Assembly: GCF_020085105.1 (NCBI RefSeq)
Contig: NC_058056.1
Location: forward strand, 13,896,929-13,960,928
Length of the DNA stretch: 64,000 nt
Reading direction: 5' to 3'
DNA from: Siniperca chuatsi
Lineage: Eukaryota; Chordata; Actinopteri; Centrarchiformes; Sinipercidae
Below are positions 1-14,100 of the stretch, piece by piece. The position numbers were made by a program, and so were the translations under genes. Below the pieces are notes generated by a model. That model saw only the letters and a program-made list of their open reading frames with translations. It was not told the DNA's origin and did not search any database. Position 1 is the first letter of the stretch. Each line of letters opens with the position of its first letter.

Positions 1-3000
1 GGAGCAGTTTTTTTTTTGTGGGTTTTTTTTTGTTGTATGGGGTGGGGGATATGTAACTGGGTAGAGCAACTTGTGAACATAATAACATAATAAATAATCA
101 TTCCTGGAAAATTATAAAAACACAAAAAATGTAAACACATAAGAATAAGCCAACAACAAGGAACACCCTAAACTTTAACTGTAAAGAATGAGTTGGATAA
201 TACTGAATAAAATTAAAGTCAAACTAATTAAAGACTGTCTCTCTGGACACTTTCTGTCAAAAATACTACACTTACAAATACCCAACATGTTTTTAATAAT
301 CAACAAATTTAAATATGAATTTGCTAACTTTATTTTTCATCTCAGTGGGTCCTCCCTGACCTTCTGCACACCAACTGAACCGCAGCCCACGAGACCAGCA
401 CACCCTCAAACTGAATCAGCCCATCCCTCCCCTCTTCTCTCACTCCATGGACAGTAAGGATGCTACAGTTCATTACTGAGTATGCTCCATAGCTCTTAAA
501 GAGTCCTTAATTAGTGGCACACTGACAGTGGCCAGCCATGCACCAGGAGGGGCATGCTGGGAAGATGGGGAGGCACACTGGGGGAGGGGAGTTTATAAGC
601 CCACTGTTGGCTTCACTGTTATAAAAACATATCTTGTTAAAAAATGAAAAAGAACATCTAACCTATTCTGAATTATCAGTCCACCAATTGGATTCCTAAA
701 GAAAATCAATTGTTTTGACATGAGGAACCTGATCAAACAAAATTGATTAGGTCTTTGAAAGGGTGTGACATGGATACCACTCCAAGGCTAGGCAATGGAC
801 TGTAGCAAACACATGTGATTGAAAAGCTTTAAATGGGTGTCAAACAAGCGTGGACATAATGTTTGACTTAAATTATCAGCAGTCCCACAAGGCTTCTGGG
901 ACCGCTCCCCAGAGCCGAGGGTGTGTGTGGAATACAAACAAGGGATTCACCAGTGACCAGTGGGTCAGCGCTGGAAGAGGGACGGGTGCTGGTTGCTCCT
1001 GTGGGACTTGGCGACATTCCTACAGCAGCTTTTTTAATTTGCTGGACATGACCCCCCCTAGCAGGCGCTAACGGGACAGACGACACTTCTAACATGCAGC
1101 CACAGTTGCTTTAAGTGTGTGTGTTTGCGATGCAGGTGGGGGGTGGGCTGTTGTAGGGTCCCAGATGGGTTAATGGGGAGTTTAGCATCGAGATTACAAT
1201 GCAACAGTGTGGCTTCAGATTGAGTAGTTATTACCCCAAACTCACACCGGCTACCCCCTTCTACTGCTCACCAACACCACTGCTGGGTCAAATAAAAAAA
1301 AAATCATCACAAATTATGATATTCTAATTACACAGTTTTTTTTTCTTTTTTAACCAAAAACAGAAAACATTGTTTCTCCACAATACCAAAAGGTATACTG
1401 TTTTTTGACGGAATAAGCAATAGTGAAATCTCCATTTTAGCTATGATAGCATCAGTCGCTGAATCAATGTAAGTGATAAAAAATAAGATGTGCTCCCTCT
1501 CATGGCCATAGCTGGTTATTACGATTTTAAGAAGTTAAGATGTGTAGTTATAATAAATTTCCTACTCCTAGGTGTAGGCTAAACGACAGTCTTTATGCTT
1601 TTTCAGCCCTTCTCTACTCCATCTTTCTCCTTTCTCCATCACCTCCTCCAACTAGGAACACTCCATCAGGGTGGTAGACTAATCTGTTTGTCAAAACGTG
1701 TCTTGCCTCTGAACCCTATATCCCCCTCTGCCTCCCTGCCTCCCTCCTTCCCTCCCTTCCCAGCTGCTGGCCATCACAGGTCCAGCTCCAGCACCGCCAG
1801 CCAGCCCAGGGAGATTGAAATGTTAAGGGCAGGGACGACAGCTCCACTAATTAAATTCCCCAGGTTAATCCCTGCCGATCCCCTCATCGCACTCTCCCAC
1901 CAGGCCCTGCAAGGAGACAGGGGGCAGAGACCAGGGGAACAACAAACAAACACTCAACACTAACAATGGGTGCGAAAAAATTCAAAAACAAAAAAAGAGG
2001 CTGAATGGGAAAATGAAAAGAATGACACACTGCATGAGGAGGGGGTGGTTTAAACAAGAAAATATGTGGACAAACAAGCATCTGTGTGAAGCAAGACACA
2101 ACATCACCGAACAAATGTGCACATATAATGAATCCCAAGCAAAAAACTCATGGTGCATCATGATGATTCATCTTCATGGTATCTTCCATATAGATGAAGC
2201 AAAAACTTTTTTTGTATAAATGTAAGTAAAACAATGCTTCTGCTACATTTCATAAATATATAGATTTATTAAAGCTAACCAACAACTGCTGACAACCTGT
2301 GTGACTGTGCCCTCACATTCCCAGGACTAGCCTCGGACCTGTCAGCATCTCAGCATGTACAGTGGCCTTATGTCTAACCCTGTGCCACTGTACTACAAAG
2401 GACAGCTGACATGCTGACCAACGGCTAGCAAATTATGTGACCTTGGCAGCATCAGAAGAGGCAATACATTCCACCTCCTCACCGTATCACAAGTGCAGGG
2501 CGCAGAAATGACTTTCAAAGTGGTCTGAGAATAACATCTTTCTTTTTTATAGTCTCTGAAAGAGACCATCAGTTGGCCATAATATCATCATCCAATGCAA
2601 AACAAATTAATCTGAAGAGGTAAGGAAAGCTTCATTTGTAAGCTGTCAATGCTTCACACCACTTCTGGGGAACAAGAAGTTATCAACGATCTTGGTTAGC
2701 AGACTAACCTTATCTACCTTTGTATATGTCAAGATATTGTTGCATGTCAAACACCAATATGTACTCTTACTAGACTGATAAATAATGACAAATCTATACG
2801 ATTGGCAAGCTTTAAACATCTAATATTCACAGCCGATGCATCATCAAAAAACAGCACTTAAAAAATATTATTGTCTCTATTATTGCTCTTTGGTAATGCA
2901 TGGGTGTAGTGGGTACAGGAAAGTAGATTTAGAAAAGGAAATTAATAGAGCAGGTGCTTTTGTACATAGTAGGTGTGGTGTTGGGGAAGACGTGGCTGTA

Positions 3001-4051
3001 TTACACAGTGTGGGCGTGCTGCGTCACAGACACCACGCGCCTGCGTTGTGGCTTCGCTCAGAGGTGTAATGCCTGATTAGGGGATTACAGGAAAGTGCTT
3101 CTTTGCAGTTCTGTGAGAAACAATTATTAACATGTTGGTGTCTCTAATCCTGGATAAACACAGCTTTTCAAGAACAACAGCGAGTCTTTCTTCCCCCCCT
3201 TTTAAAAAAAAAAAAAATCCGTGTTTAAACCCCGTAGTCACTTGAACTCCAAAGCCTAACTAATACCAGCGGAGGAGACAGGCCAGTCGTGTGGAACACT
3301 GTCATTACAGAGGTTGTGCTCTTGGTGGAAGACATAGCTGGCCAGCAGGCCTTCACATCAGAGGGGAAATCCAAATTTAGCTTGGGGAGAGAAAAGCATT
3401 GTGCTGAGCACTGCTTGTTGAAAGGGCATTAGACTGAAACATGTTCACAGCCTGTAATCTTTTATTTGTTTGTACACTTTACTCATGTAATCTGCTTTCT
3501 ACTAATACAGAGACGATTTTCTAAGTCATGCCAGGGAACCCATAGATAACAGATCCAGGTGGGGTAATATCACAAAGACTTACAGCAGTTTGATGCTGCA
3601 TACTACTGAACTTTAACATGTACACGTTTCTGTCAAATAGGCCTGCTAACATGGAGATGTTGGTTAGTTTAAACCATTATTTACAAATGAGAAGCAGCAC
3701 AGCCTCTATAGGATGCTATCAAGGCATTAAGACCTTTGTTTAGTTATTACAACATTTACAACCAGTAGTAAAGCTAACCTGAAACAGTATATGGCAACAG
3801 GTTACCATAGTGACTATCAGACCTTCTTGCAACCATAAAATCCCAGTTTATTCCCCTGTAATAGCAAATGAAGTGTGATTGAATGGAATGAATGTCTTCC
3901 AGAGATCATAAATAGATGCATAAATAAAAAGAAATAAATACACAAATCTAGTGATTCCTGAACAAGTGGGGACAATTTGGTGCCAGTTGTGTGTGATAAA
4001 AGTCAAGCAGGGAGCAATCAACACACTACTGATTCCTGAGCCACCAATCCC

Positions 4052-4078
4052 CACACACACACACACACACACACACAC
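4052..4078. repeat. (CA)n microsatellite
   Basis: An uninterrupted CA dinucleotide run of about 13 units in the left intergenic region. Confidence 0.95.
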
Positions 4079-5211
4079 TTTATCATTTCAGTGTTGCCTG
4101 TGGCTCTGAAATACAGCACATCAAACCAACCTGTAAGTTTCATTTCCAATACCCTTGAACCTGCTGACTGGCCATACTGTCCACTAGCTGACACTTTGAA
4201 GAGTACCTGATCTCAGTCGTCTCTCCTGCCGCCATTCTGTGTGGTCCTGAGAAGAGATGATTGGTGATACATTCACTAACATAGCTGCTTTGAACAAACA
4301 TGTCTTTAGTGAACCAATCCATATCAATATTAAGGAATAGCAATTCTGAACGTTAATTAATGGGGGAAGGGATATTCTTTAAATACAACAATTAAGGGTT
4401 TCTTATAAATACGTAACACTGGGTATACTTCATATATAATTTATTGAGATCATATCAGTACACTTTTATTGACCTCTGAGCTAGGATAAGAAACATACCA
4501 GTGAGTATCACCATGGTTCCAGTCGCCTAGTTTCCACAGAAGAAGGGGGCAGGGCGAGCGCAGTCCTAAAGGTGCTGGTGTGTGATGTTGGGGATGTGTT
4601 GTGCCCATCTGGCAGGGCAGGATTTAGCCCTAATCCCAGAGCCCCTCGGCAGGGGAGCCCCAGGCTGTTGATCACTGCCCCCCTGCTGGCTGCTCCACTC
4701 TCCTGACCTCCTCAGCGCACAAACACACAGACCCATGCCGCAAGAAAACAAGTCTACACACAACATCAGCACATAAACTGCATGGTTTTATGCAAGATTA
4801 GTTTATGAGACCTTCATATTCCACAAACCTTCTCTCATCTTTCTAGGCATGTCAATATTGGGTTTTGATGTCCAGTAGAGACATACAGGCTTAGGTAGCA
4901 GCTCTGGTACGCAAATACAAACAGACACTATGAAAGACAAGAAGGAAATATGACCCCGACCAACAGGAAAACACAGAAAAACAAATCCACACACATGCAG
5001 AGGGCGCAGAGACTTGTTTTTTGCGAGGCAATGTAGAATAACACATTTATCACACACACAAGTAGAGACCGAGTAAATATACACACACATAATTACAAAA
5101 ACATAGACAGATAGGCAAACACACAAAGACACCCAGAAGCAGTCACCCAGCCATACACACCACACACCTAACCACTGATAATCCCCTAGACACAGGAACA
5201 CACTCACACAC

Positions 5212-5216
<5 letters not shown>

Positions 5217-5262
<46 letters not shown>
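5217..5262. repeat. (CA)23 microsatellite
   Basis: A pure CA run of 23 units. It lies about 150 bp before a second, purine-rich compound microsatellite. Confidence 0.96.
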
Positions 5263-5265
<3 letters not shown>

Positions 5266-5418
5266 CATCATTATGTTTATCACTGTGAACCAGCCCACCG
5301 ACACCCATCACTCTAATTCCATTTGTCTGTTTAGATTCGTTTTGCTTTAATCCTCCCTTGTTTGTGCACATCTGCAAGCACTGCAATAGTACAGACACAG
5401 CGAGACCAGGAACGAGAA

Positions 5419-5608
<190 letters not shown>

Positions 5609-8600
5609 TGTGCTCACAGGGAGCACTCTCCCTCCTGACATCCTGGTCCCGGTAGCTCCAGCAGAAGGGGCAGACAGGCGTATCTCCTTGCCCAGGGAGA
5701 AGCTCCCTGTCCCAGCCACGGAGCTGCCGCCAGACCCGCAGGCCCCTGTAATCACTGCAAACAGTCAAACATCCAGTCACACAGGCTCTTACACCAACAC
5801 AACATTTCAGGCTTTTTACACAGTATTACACCACATCTTATTATCCCATTCAAGTCCCTCTATTAGCTCAATTGGATGGTGGGATTTTCATTTGTAAATT
5901 GGGGGATTTTAGATTAGCTTGTCTGTCAGCGATGAAATGCCCCCTGAGACTGTGAATTATGTGACCAATCACATATGAATCACTGCTTACGCATGCTGTA
6001 GTGCATGAATGGATGGTGTCAGCAACAGGAAATTAAATAACTTTAACCTAGATTATGTACTGTATGTATACTACATCACAGATTTGATCAATGTAAGCAT
6101 TACAGCTGTATGACTGTATAGTCACAGATTAGAACCACTATAGTCTTTAACACTTCTGAAAATGCTAAATACAGGCATTAGAATTAGCCTTAATGTATCA
6201 ACAATACGTGAATGGCACCATTTTTGTGTAGCTGACAATAAGCAGTGTTCGCTTTTATATGGCAAATAATATTCAGGTCTAATAGAGAATTATTAAAGAG
6301 ATAAATATTAGCTGCTATACACAACTAGCAGTAACATTATGCAAAACTGAAGCCGGTTGGTTGAAAGGAGGCGAATGAATTACCCCTCTTCCTCCCCAGG
6401 CCTTCCATTCAGACACGGAGTGAGCGAGAGAGGGAGGGGAGAGAGGAAAAAAGGCACCCCGAGCTAGATGAGAGACCCGGCAAATTATGAAAATGCCTCT
6501 CTGTGTCCTAAATGGAGGCCGAGCTCTTTAATGTGGCACAAAATTAGAACCTGGGGGAGGAAGTGTGGCCCGCTTGATTGGTGAAAACCCTCCTGGTCCA
6601 CTACCCTCCTCCCCCCCTCTCAAAGCACAGAGAGATATTATCCTGTGGCTGGTGGCACTCTCTTGTATTGGGGAAACTGAAGGACCCCAGAGAGAGCCCA
6701 GGGGCGTCCATAAAGGTGCCTAATTTGTCAGTTTACTCCTCAATTATTTAAATAGATCTAAGAAGGGAGCGGAGAATGGGGCCTTTTCTGCCTCTTCGCA
6801 GTCAAGCAGAGAGAGACCTTTCTCCACGGTAGCCATTTTCAATTGCGCTCTGCACTGCTGTCTTTGATATACAGAAGTGCAGTAGTGGAGAGGGGCTGTA
6901 TCAAATAAACAAATGTGTGTACACAAGATAACAACGGGAACTTGGGGATAATATTCAGTTTGCTCTGAAGAACTCAAAGTTATCCCACATTTACAAATTT
7001 ACAGATTAAAACAAACTTTACCAACATGTGCACGCAAAACACACAGACACACATTAACATTGTGTCTGTTTCATACATGGGCAAACACATACACATGCAT
7101 TTACACATCTATCAGTAAAGATTTAGGAGGGGTTTGGATATAAAGCGAGGACCCTTTGTTACTCATCCCCCTGCTCTTGCATCCATTCACACTATCAGGT
7201 TATAACCCCACCCCCCACTATCAGCACCCAACACCCAGCAGGAGTACCAGCTCATACAGCCTGGCAATGCCAGCTCTCAGCCAGAGAGACCACTGGAGGT
7301 ATGTGGGGCCTGGGGCCAGAGATTACCCAGCAGTTGAAGATTGATCCTAGAAATGGAGATGTCGCATTCCCCAACCCTCTGACCTCTAATCCCTCACATA
7401 TTTGCCTCTATTGTTTGGTTTGTTTTACTAGAGGGCTGAGGTTGTGCGGGAGGAGGAGAATGAGGATGCAGTGAAGGTGGCGGGGGTCCAGACAGGGTCC
7501 TAAGGTGACCTTATCTCTCACATGCATCTGGCGGAGGCAGGTAAAGGACCCTCTCTATGTCTGAATGCTTTGCCGCAGACTCATATTGAGATGAACTCTG
7601 TGTCATCTGTCTTATCTGTGCAACAACAACCACTTTCAATAAGCTCTATATCAGCAGTGATGCCAGCACTGGGTCCAGTGGCAGTACAATAGTCTGGGTG
7701 CGCCTACATAAAGACATGAGCACCAAGACAATGGCATAGTCCTTTAAATTCAGGAAAGACACTTACAAACAGCGAAAACACTTTGCCCATTTTGACACAA
7801 TAGATGCAAAGCAACCCAAACACAGACAGGAACACAATGGAGAGCAGTACAAACACCTGGACAAATAAACTCAGTCAACCTGCAAACATACTGTACCTGA
7901 CATACAAACAGTGGCTACCACACACTGAGAAACAGACTTCAAGAGTGACAGCAAACAAAACCCTGAGACAAGTCAATCATGACATCATGTCAACACAGAC
8001 TGACGATAATGGGCCTAATTATACCTAATACACATCAATGAGTTCATAGGAAAATATTTAATTTAGCCAAAATAACAACAGCTTAAAATATGTTGAGATT
8101 TTTAAAGTTAAGGTTTCACTGTTTGAAACTGCTGATCTAAGACATTACAGTCAACCAACTGACAAGAGTTGCCATTTCGGATAAACCTGCAACTTAGAAC
8201 ACTAGAATAACAACAATCCCAAGCTAAAAATATGTGTGGAGTTTGGTAGCAGGCATTGGCAACCTTCACAAAGATGGGTGGCACCTCATAAACATCCTTG
8301 AAACAGGTTTCTCATGCTTAGGAAAGGGATCTGCAGGCAAAGTTTTTCACAGTGTGAGATTCTGCAAAATCTGCGGCCAGCTCAGTATATCATGCCTCTC
8401 ACACCCTCTATTCTCTTCCCAAACACTAACCAACACAACCCGGCCCTCCGCCTCCCTCCACTCCAAGCTTCCATCCAGCCAGAGAGAGGAGAGGAGACGA
8501 GATAGGCCCAGTTGCTAAAGCTGTCTTTTCAGCCCCTGCTCCCGCTCGGTCTATCTGAGATACACAGCAAGCGGAGGTGTCGCTTTTCCGCTGGCATTTC

Positions 8601-9411
8601 GGACAGTATCTACTTATAGACGGGAGAAAAAGAGAAAAGAAAAACAGAAGGGGTATTATCAGGGAGGGATGAGAGCAGCAAAGGCATTTTGTCTTTTTAT
8701 TCCTCTTCTAAGCCCTGGGCTTTGCTCCCAATCCGATTGGTCGATACGGCCAGGGATGTAAATGAAATGCAAAGAGGAATAAGGCTGGCTTCCCATCTCC
8801 AGTGTGTGCCCCCCTAAGTCCTCCGCCCCTCTTTCTCTGTCTCACTCTGTGTTGCTCTCTGGGCTGTTTATGGTGTTGTGTTTCTGTCTCCCCATTCACA
8901 GACTTGCTGCTCTCCCCGTTTCCGTCTCACCCTCCTCGCTCTGCCTCGTCTTCCCCCCTCGCTCCTCTCTCACTGCATCCCTCCCCTCTCCCTGGCTGGG
9001 CTCACAGCTCTTATCTCCTCAGACGCCCCACATTCCAGCATTGCTGTGGCTCCCTGCCTGCATCCCTGGTCACGGCGATTCCATGGGTTCCCACAATCCT
9101 CTGCAGCTTGCTGATTTAGGGTGGGCAACTGACTCTCAGAGACAGGGGAGAGGAGAGGAACAGAGGGGTTAGGGAAAGACGGGGTGAGAGGGGATGAGAG
9201 GGTGGGAGACAAGAGAGGGATAACAAAGGGGAGGACAGTAAGAAAGTAAAGTAAAAATAACAAGAGGGCATGTGACAAGAGATGGTAAATGATTGTGATG
9301 TAAACACAAAAACATACACAAATATGTAAGTATGGTTAAAAATGGTTGAACTAATATGATCAATATTAGTCTACTGTGGAAAAAAAGGTCCAAAATGTAT
9401 TAAACAAAATC

Positions 9412-9417
9412 TTTATT
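9412..9417 (-). terminator. TMEM260: Candidate TMEM260 polyadenylation signal
   Basis: The plus strand reads TTTATT, which is AATAAA on the gene strand. It is followed on the gene strand by a T-rich stretch ending in a run of T, as expected for a downstream element. It would give a 3' UTR of about 1.46 kb. A second TTTATT lies at about 10,106-10,111 and could be an alternative site. Confidence 0.5.
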
Positions 9418-10874
9418 GAAATATTTTAATCTGTAGAAAGCAGAATGACAGTTTTCCCTTTTTTATGAGAAACCAAACCATCTGTGCTACAGCAGGTCGA
9501 ATCTCATCATCCAGCCAGCTGACAGCCGCTAACCAGGCCTGCGAACAGAGAGGGCAGATTACATTCTGAGAAAACTACACATGCACTCACTGTCCTTCGC
9601 TTTGTAGTGGTATCTCAAACAGCAGGCTCCTTTAGCAGTGTTTTATGAAGCTTGTGGCAATACACTGGTTTGACCTCTGCATGACAAATTTCATGGCACA
9701 AGGTTCATTAACATCACCAGCACCAGCGTTTACAAAAACAGTGTGTAACTGAGGTGTTGGACCCTAAGAACACGTCAAAGACAAGTGACTCTGGTCTATG
9801 TGCAAGTGTTTGCATGCTACTTTGTCTCTCCAGCAACCCTCACAGAGCTAAAAGTCAATTTTCCTGGGAGCTGGGAAGCTGGTGTCTATGTGTGTCCCGG
9901 GAGTTTCCATGACTTTGTGCTTCTCTCTTTCCAGTGTGCCGATCTGTTTATTGACTACGTTTATATGCGGTTCCAGTAGGGAAAAGGCTCGGGTGGAGAT
10001 TTAAGCATGTTCACATACTCGCATGTCAACATGCAAACACAAATCAACACATATGCACACAGAAATGCACCTCTAAAAAGGGTCCCTGGCATTGTGACAT
10101 TTCACATTTTATTTAAATCCATGAGGGATTACAGCCTTCCCGTTAGGAAGGAAGAGAGAGAAAAAAAAAAAAACACTCATCGAATCCATTAGTTTTAAAC
10201 ATTTAAAGGACCATCTAAGACAGACTGATGGAAGGATAGAGGGGTGGGTGGGTGGGTAGTGCCGGTTATGCGGACTGAGGACTGTGTGGCACAGCACAAG
10301 TCTGTCCTAGATTAAACAGCCGGTCTAATCCCCCATCTCTGCCCCCAAATTGGTTTTCCCTCAATCTCGGCCTTGCCGTCCTAATGTGAGAAAAAGAGAA
10401 GTAGAGCAGTGGCTGAGGCAAAATAATCAGCATGTTAAAAACTGTGAGAGCAGAAGAGGAGAGAAAAAAAGAACGAGATGTAACAATAAAGCAATCGAAT
10501 GGGTGAGTTTAAGGGGAGCACGCACAGCTTGATTGGGGTCAGTCAAGGCTTCCTGAAGTCAAGCTCTGTCCCTGGTCAACTGTAAACATTCATCAAATGA
10601 AGCATGGCTGAGTGGTAGGTCTCTTTCCTTTGTGCAGTTCTGTTTGATAACTAGAGACCAGTACTTCTGCATCAGCATTCCTCTCCCAACTCATAAGTCC
10701 AATTTGACCAAGTCCATGTATCCAAAATCTTAACTAAACACCACTACATCATTCTATTCTGCTGGAGCACCACCATTAAACCATGAGAAGAGGCACATTC
10801 AGACTTTGTCCCCAGTGCCTCGCACTTCGGCTGGGCTTGCAGCACACGCTCCATGCAGGCCTCTCTCGATCTTG
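9418..10874 (-). other. TMEM260: Presumed 3' UTR of TMEM260
   Basis: This is non-coding sequence between the TMEM260 stop codon and the favoured AATAAA. Its extent is inferred from the signal only; no transcript evidence is available. It contains a GGATTA and a TAATCC near 10.13 and 10.32 kb, the core bound by Bicoid/OTX-type homeodomains, but short motifs of this kind are common by chance. Confidence 0.4.
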
Positions 10875-11135
10875 TTATGGGGTTTGCCTCTGGCTCTGGT
10901 GGAGCCCGTCTCTCTCTTTGAGCAGGTGAGTAATGGCCGAACGTATGGCGGGCTCCTGGGGATCCATGGGTTCCTTCTCTAAGTAGAGACTAAAGTGCTG
11001 GGTACTGCAGGTCAACAGGCTGTCTGGACTGTAGCCCCGGTGACCTGAGCGGAGCAGCCTCTCGCAGACCAGTGCCAAGTTCTTGTCCCAGTTTGGAGGG
11101 TAGTCTGAGTGGGCCTCCACAATCTCCTTATACAG
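10875..11135 (-). CDS. TMEM260: TMEM260 exon 16 (terminal coding exon)
   Basis: This exon encodes residues 602-687, beginning [19 protein letters not shown] and ending in TAA at 10,875-10,877. It is entered in phase 0 after a GU-rich acceptor ending GGGCAG. It contains the helical repeat-like C-terminus ([18 protein letters not shown]) seen in the family. Confidence 0.95.
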   Translation of the reverse strand: MYKEIVEAHSDYPPNWDKNLALVCERLLRSGHRGYSPDSLLTCSTQHFSLYLEKEPMDPQEPAIRSAITHLLKERDGLHQSQRQTP

Positions 11136-14100
11136 CTGCCCAGCAAACACAAACACATATACACAGAGACACACACATAAAAGCAGATGTTACTGCAAAT
11201 TTAAAAAAAAACACCCTGAATATGTCATACTTTGCCTTGTGTGGCACTTAAATCTGCCCCATTATGGTAACAGTATTGTTGCTTGTTTGTTGAGGTCAGA
11301 CTCACAGTGTAAGACAGCTCAAAGAGGCGAGCTTTCCCCTCTCCCTGCATCCTTTCTGCCAGGTCAAACAGAAAGAAAGCCGTCTTCATCCTGAAACAAA
11401 GCACGCAGGCTCAGGGCTAAGTGCTGGATGGATGAGCCATGCAGATCCACACTCACAGACGCACCACTCCAATGGAGTGATTTATGTAGATGCCGATACC
11501 AAATAGAATGTACATGTAGATGCTCTACCACACAAGACTGATTTATGGAGATGTTCTAGCAGGCTAGTATGAATCGTGACGCAGCTTTTTATCTGCACAC
11601 TAAAGTATACAAGCTCTCCAAAGCGGAAACCAGTGTCTTTTGTAAAAAGTTTACTGTACCTGGCTTGCCACATCTCCTCATTAGCGACATGCTCCCAGGA
11701 CACAGGATGGAAACTGTTTACACATGGGGAAAAAAAGCATTTCTTTATCTAAACAGCTTTAGGCATTGGCTTGTGCACAGTTCCACTAACTATAAATGAT
11801 TATTTATGTGAATATATTGTTCCACTCAACTGTGCAGGTTTTGATACACTAAACATCAATGTTTGCTGCATAAACATTAAATGACTGAGCAACAATACCA
11901 GCTAGCACATTCGACATGGAGTAAAACCACATCTCCCTTTTTTCACTTTGTTGACTGTAAACACTTGACCTCTTCTTCAAAAGAATATTTTAGCAGGGTT
12001 GCCGAGCTAATATTTGGCTTGCGGGCATCGGCGGACACGCTTGTCGTAAGGGTGCGGGAAATAATGTCACAGTATTCAGCCGTGGATATCTGAGTGAATG
12101 AAGGGCTGCTGGCAACGGCAACAGAATATGGAGCTTTGACTAATTCCACTTTTGACACAGTTATTGACAAAATGCAATAAGAAACTCATTATTTTTCATC
12201 TTCAGTTTCAAATGGCTGAGGGCCTAATGTCTTGCTCTGGTTGAATTCACAAAGAGCTGGATCACAGCATGAAGAACAGAGGACAACCTCGCTGAGGGAA
12301 GCTCTGTGGAGTCTGTGGAAGGATAACTGAAGACCACAGAGAGGGGATGAGGAGATGTTGGCGATAGAATACGTGGTGGGAATTTGTTAATTGGGGTTTA
12401 TTATCTTTCTAAGTGAATATTTCTAGTTTCATCGAAAGATCATTAGTTGTTTTAAAAAATATACAAAAGGATTCTAGTAGGCCTCCCGGAAATTACATCC
12501 TGCTAATTTAACCCCTTAAACCTCACTGACTTGCCACTGGGTCGGTCTTTACAAACTAATTTTTTTCAGCCTTAAAGCTACTTAAGAGAAGGAAAAGGGG
12601 AAAACTGTATGTTTAGGGGTTAAACACATATCTGTCTAGAGACGTTAATGATTCTGTATGTTTGTGTATGCACCTGTTGTGTGGCTCACTCCAGTTGTAG
12701 ATGTTGCGAGTTCGAAGGGCCCATTCTTGAGGGTGAAACTGCCTCTGAACTGGCACCAAGTAGTCACACACACCCAGGGGCCAACGGGAGAAACTACGCT
12801 TCCAGCTTGGGTCTCCTTCTGGCAGTCCAATGCAGGCAAAAACATCTCTCCTGCAGAAAAAAAAAAGATGCTTACTCACATCCTCAATTATTATCCATGT
12901 GAACACCCCATTTTCCCCTCCCAGGTAACTGCTCATGATGAGACACACAGGAACACCATGTAGACAAACATTTCCTCACATCCAAAACACCTTCTAGCTT
13001 CCCTCCAGCCCTGTGCTGCTCACCAAAGGCTCGGGCCCTGAGGGTTAATCCCACAGGTCAGTGTTGCCCCACTGAGAGACGGGCACGTTGGCTTGGCAAA
13101 CACTGCCCCCTGGTGGGCTTGGTATTAACAGCTCTCCAGCCAGTTTGTGGGTCTTAATTCCTCCTGGAGGAGTGGGTGATGAGAGCAGAGGGACTGTTTA
13201 ACCAAATCAAGTAGATTAGTCGACTTCTGTAGTTCATCAAACTCCTTTTATGGCCTCAACAGTTCTATGGGCTTATCTCCTCACTGCACTCACCACCATG
13301 TCGACCATCCTACTGATCTCTGCCTCATTAGATCGCCCACTTGTTCATTTGGCTCATTGTTGCCCTCCCAGTTCACTCTCTCTCCATTTTACAGCCTTCT
13401 ATTTATCAGTTCAGACCATCCTTTTATTCTCTCTCTGCTCACTCCCTGTGTCTCAGCGACTCACTGTGTGTTGTGGGACAGAAACTGCTCTAGACTGAAG
13501 GTGTCTTTCCCCTCAGGGTGGACCGGATCCCACCAGCGGCCAGGAAAGTGGACCCCAGGGTGGTGCTGTGCCAACTTGGCTACATACCAAGTGTATGTCA
13601 TCATCTAGAAAGAAGAAAGAGTACCACCAACTGTTCAATTCTTTGTATCCAGTGTGATTAGCAGTTCATCATCAGTGTACAATTCGCTAAAAGAAAATGA
13701 TTTATTGACTATTTCAGTGGCTTTTGCTCCATATTTGAGATTATCAATGGGGTTTTTCCTTTTCTTACTCACAAAATCTTCCTTTTCCTTTTTTCTATTT
13801 TAAAAATAAAGAAATCCTCCTATTCTGAATAAAACTAAATAAATGTTGTCATATATAACATTTCTCAGCTTATAACATGAAGGAAAAAGAACCTAACATT
13901 TTACAATACAATACACACAATACAATAATGTTTAAGTATGTGTTCTTCTGGTAGGCAACTAAATATTCTTATTTTTATACCTACTTTTGTAATACTACTT
14001 GAACTTAACTGTGTTCAGAGGGAACTTTTACATGAGGTGGTTGGTTGGATGTTTTTTGATTCTGAAATGAACTGTTCTTAATAATACTAAATTCTTACTT

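Noticed and set aside
13250..13608. Plus-strand frames opposite TMEM260 exon 12
   Set aside because: They overlap the verified minus-strand exon and have no family resemblance.
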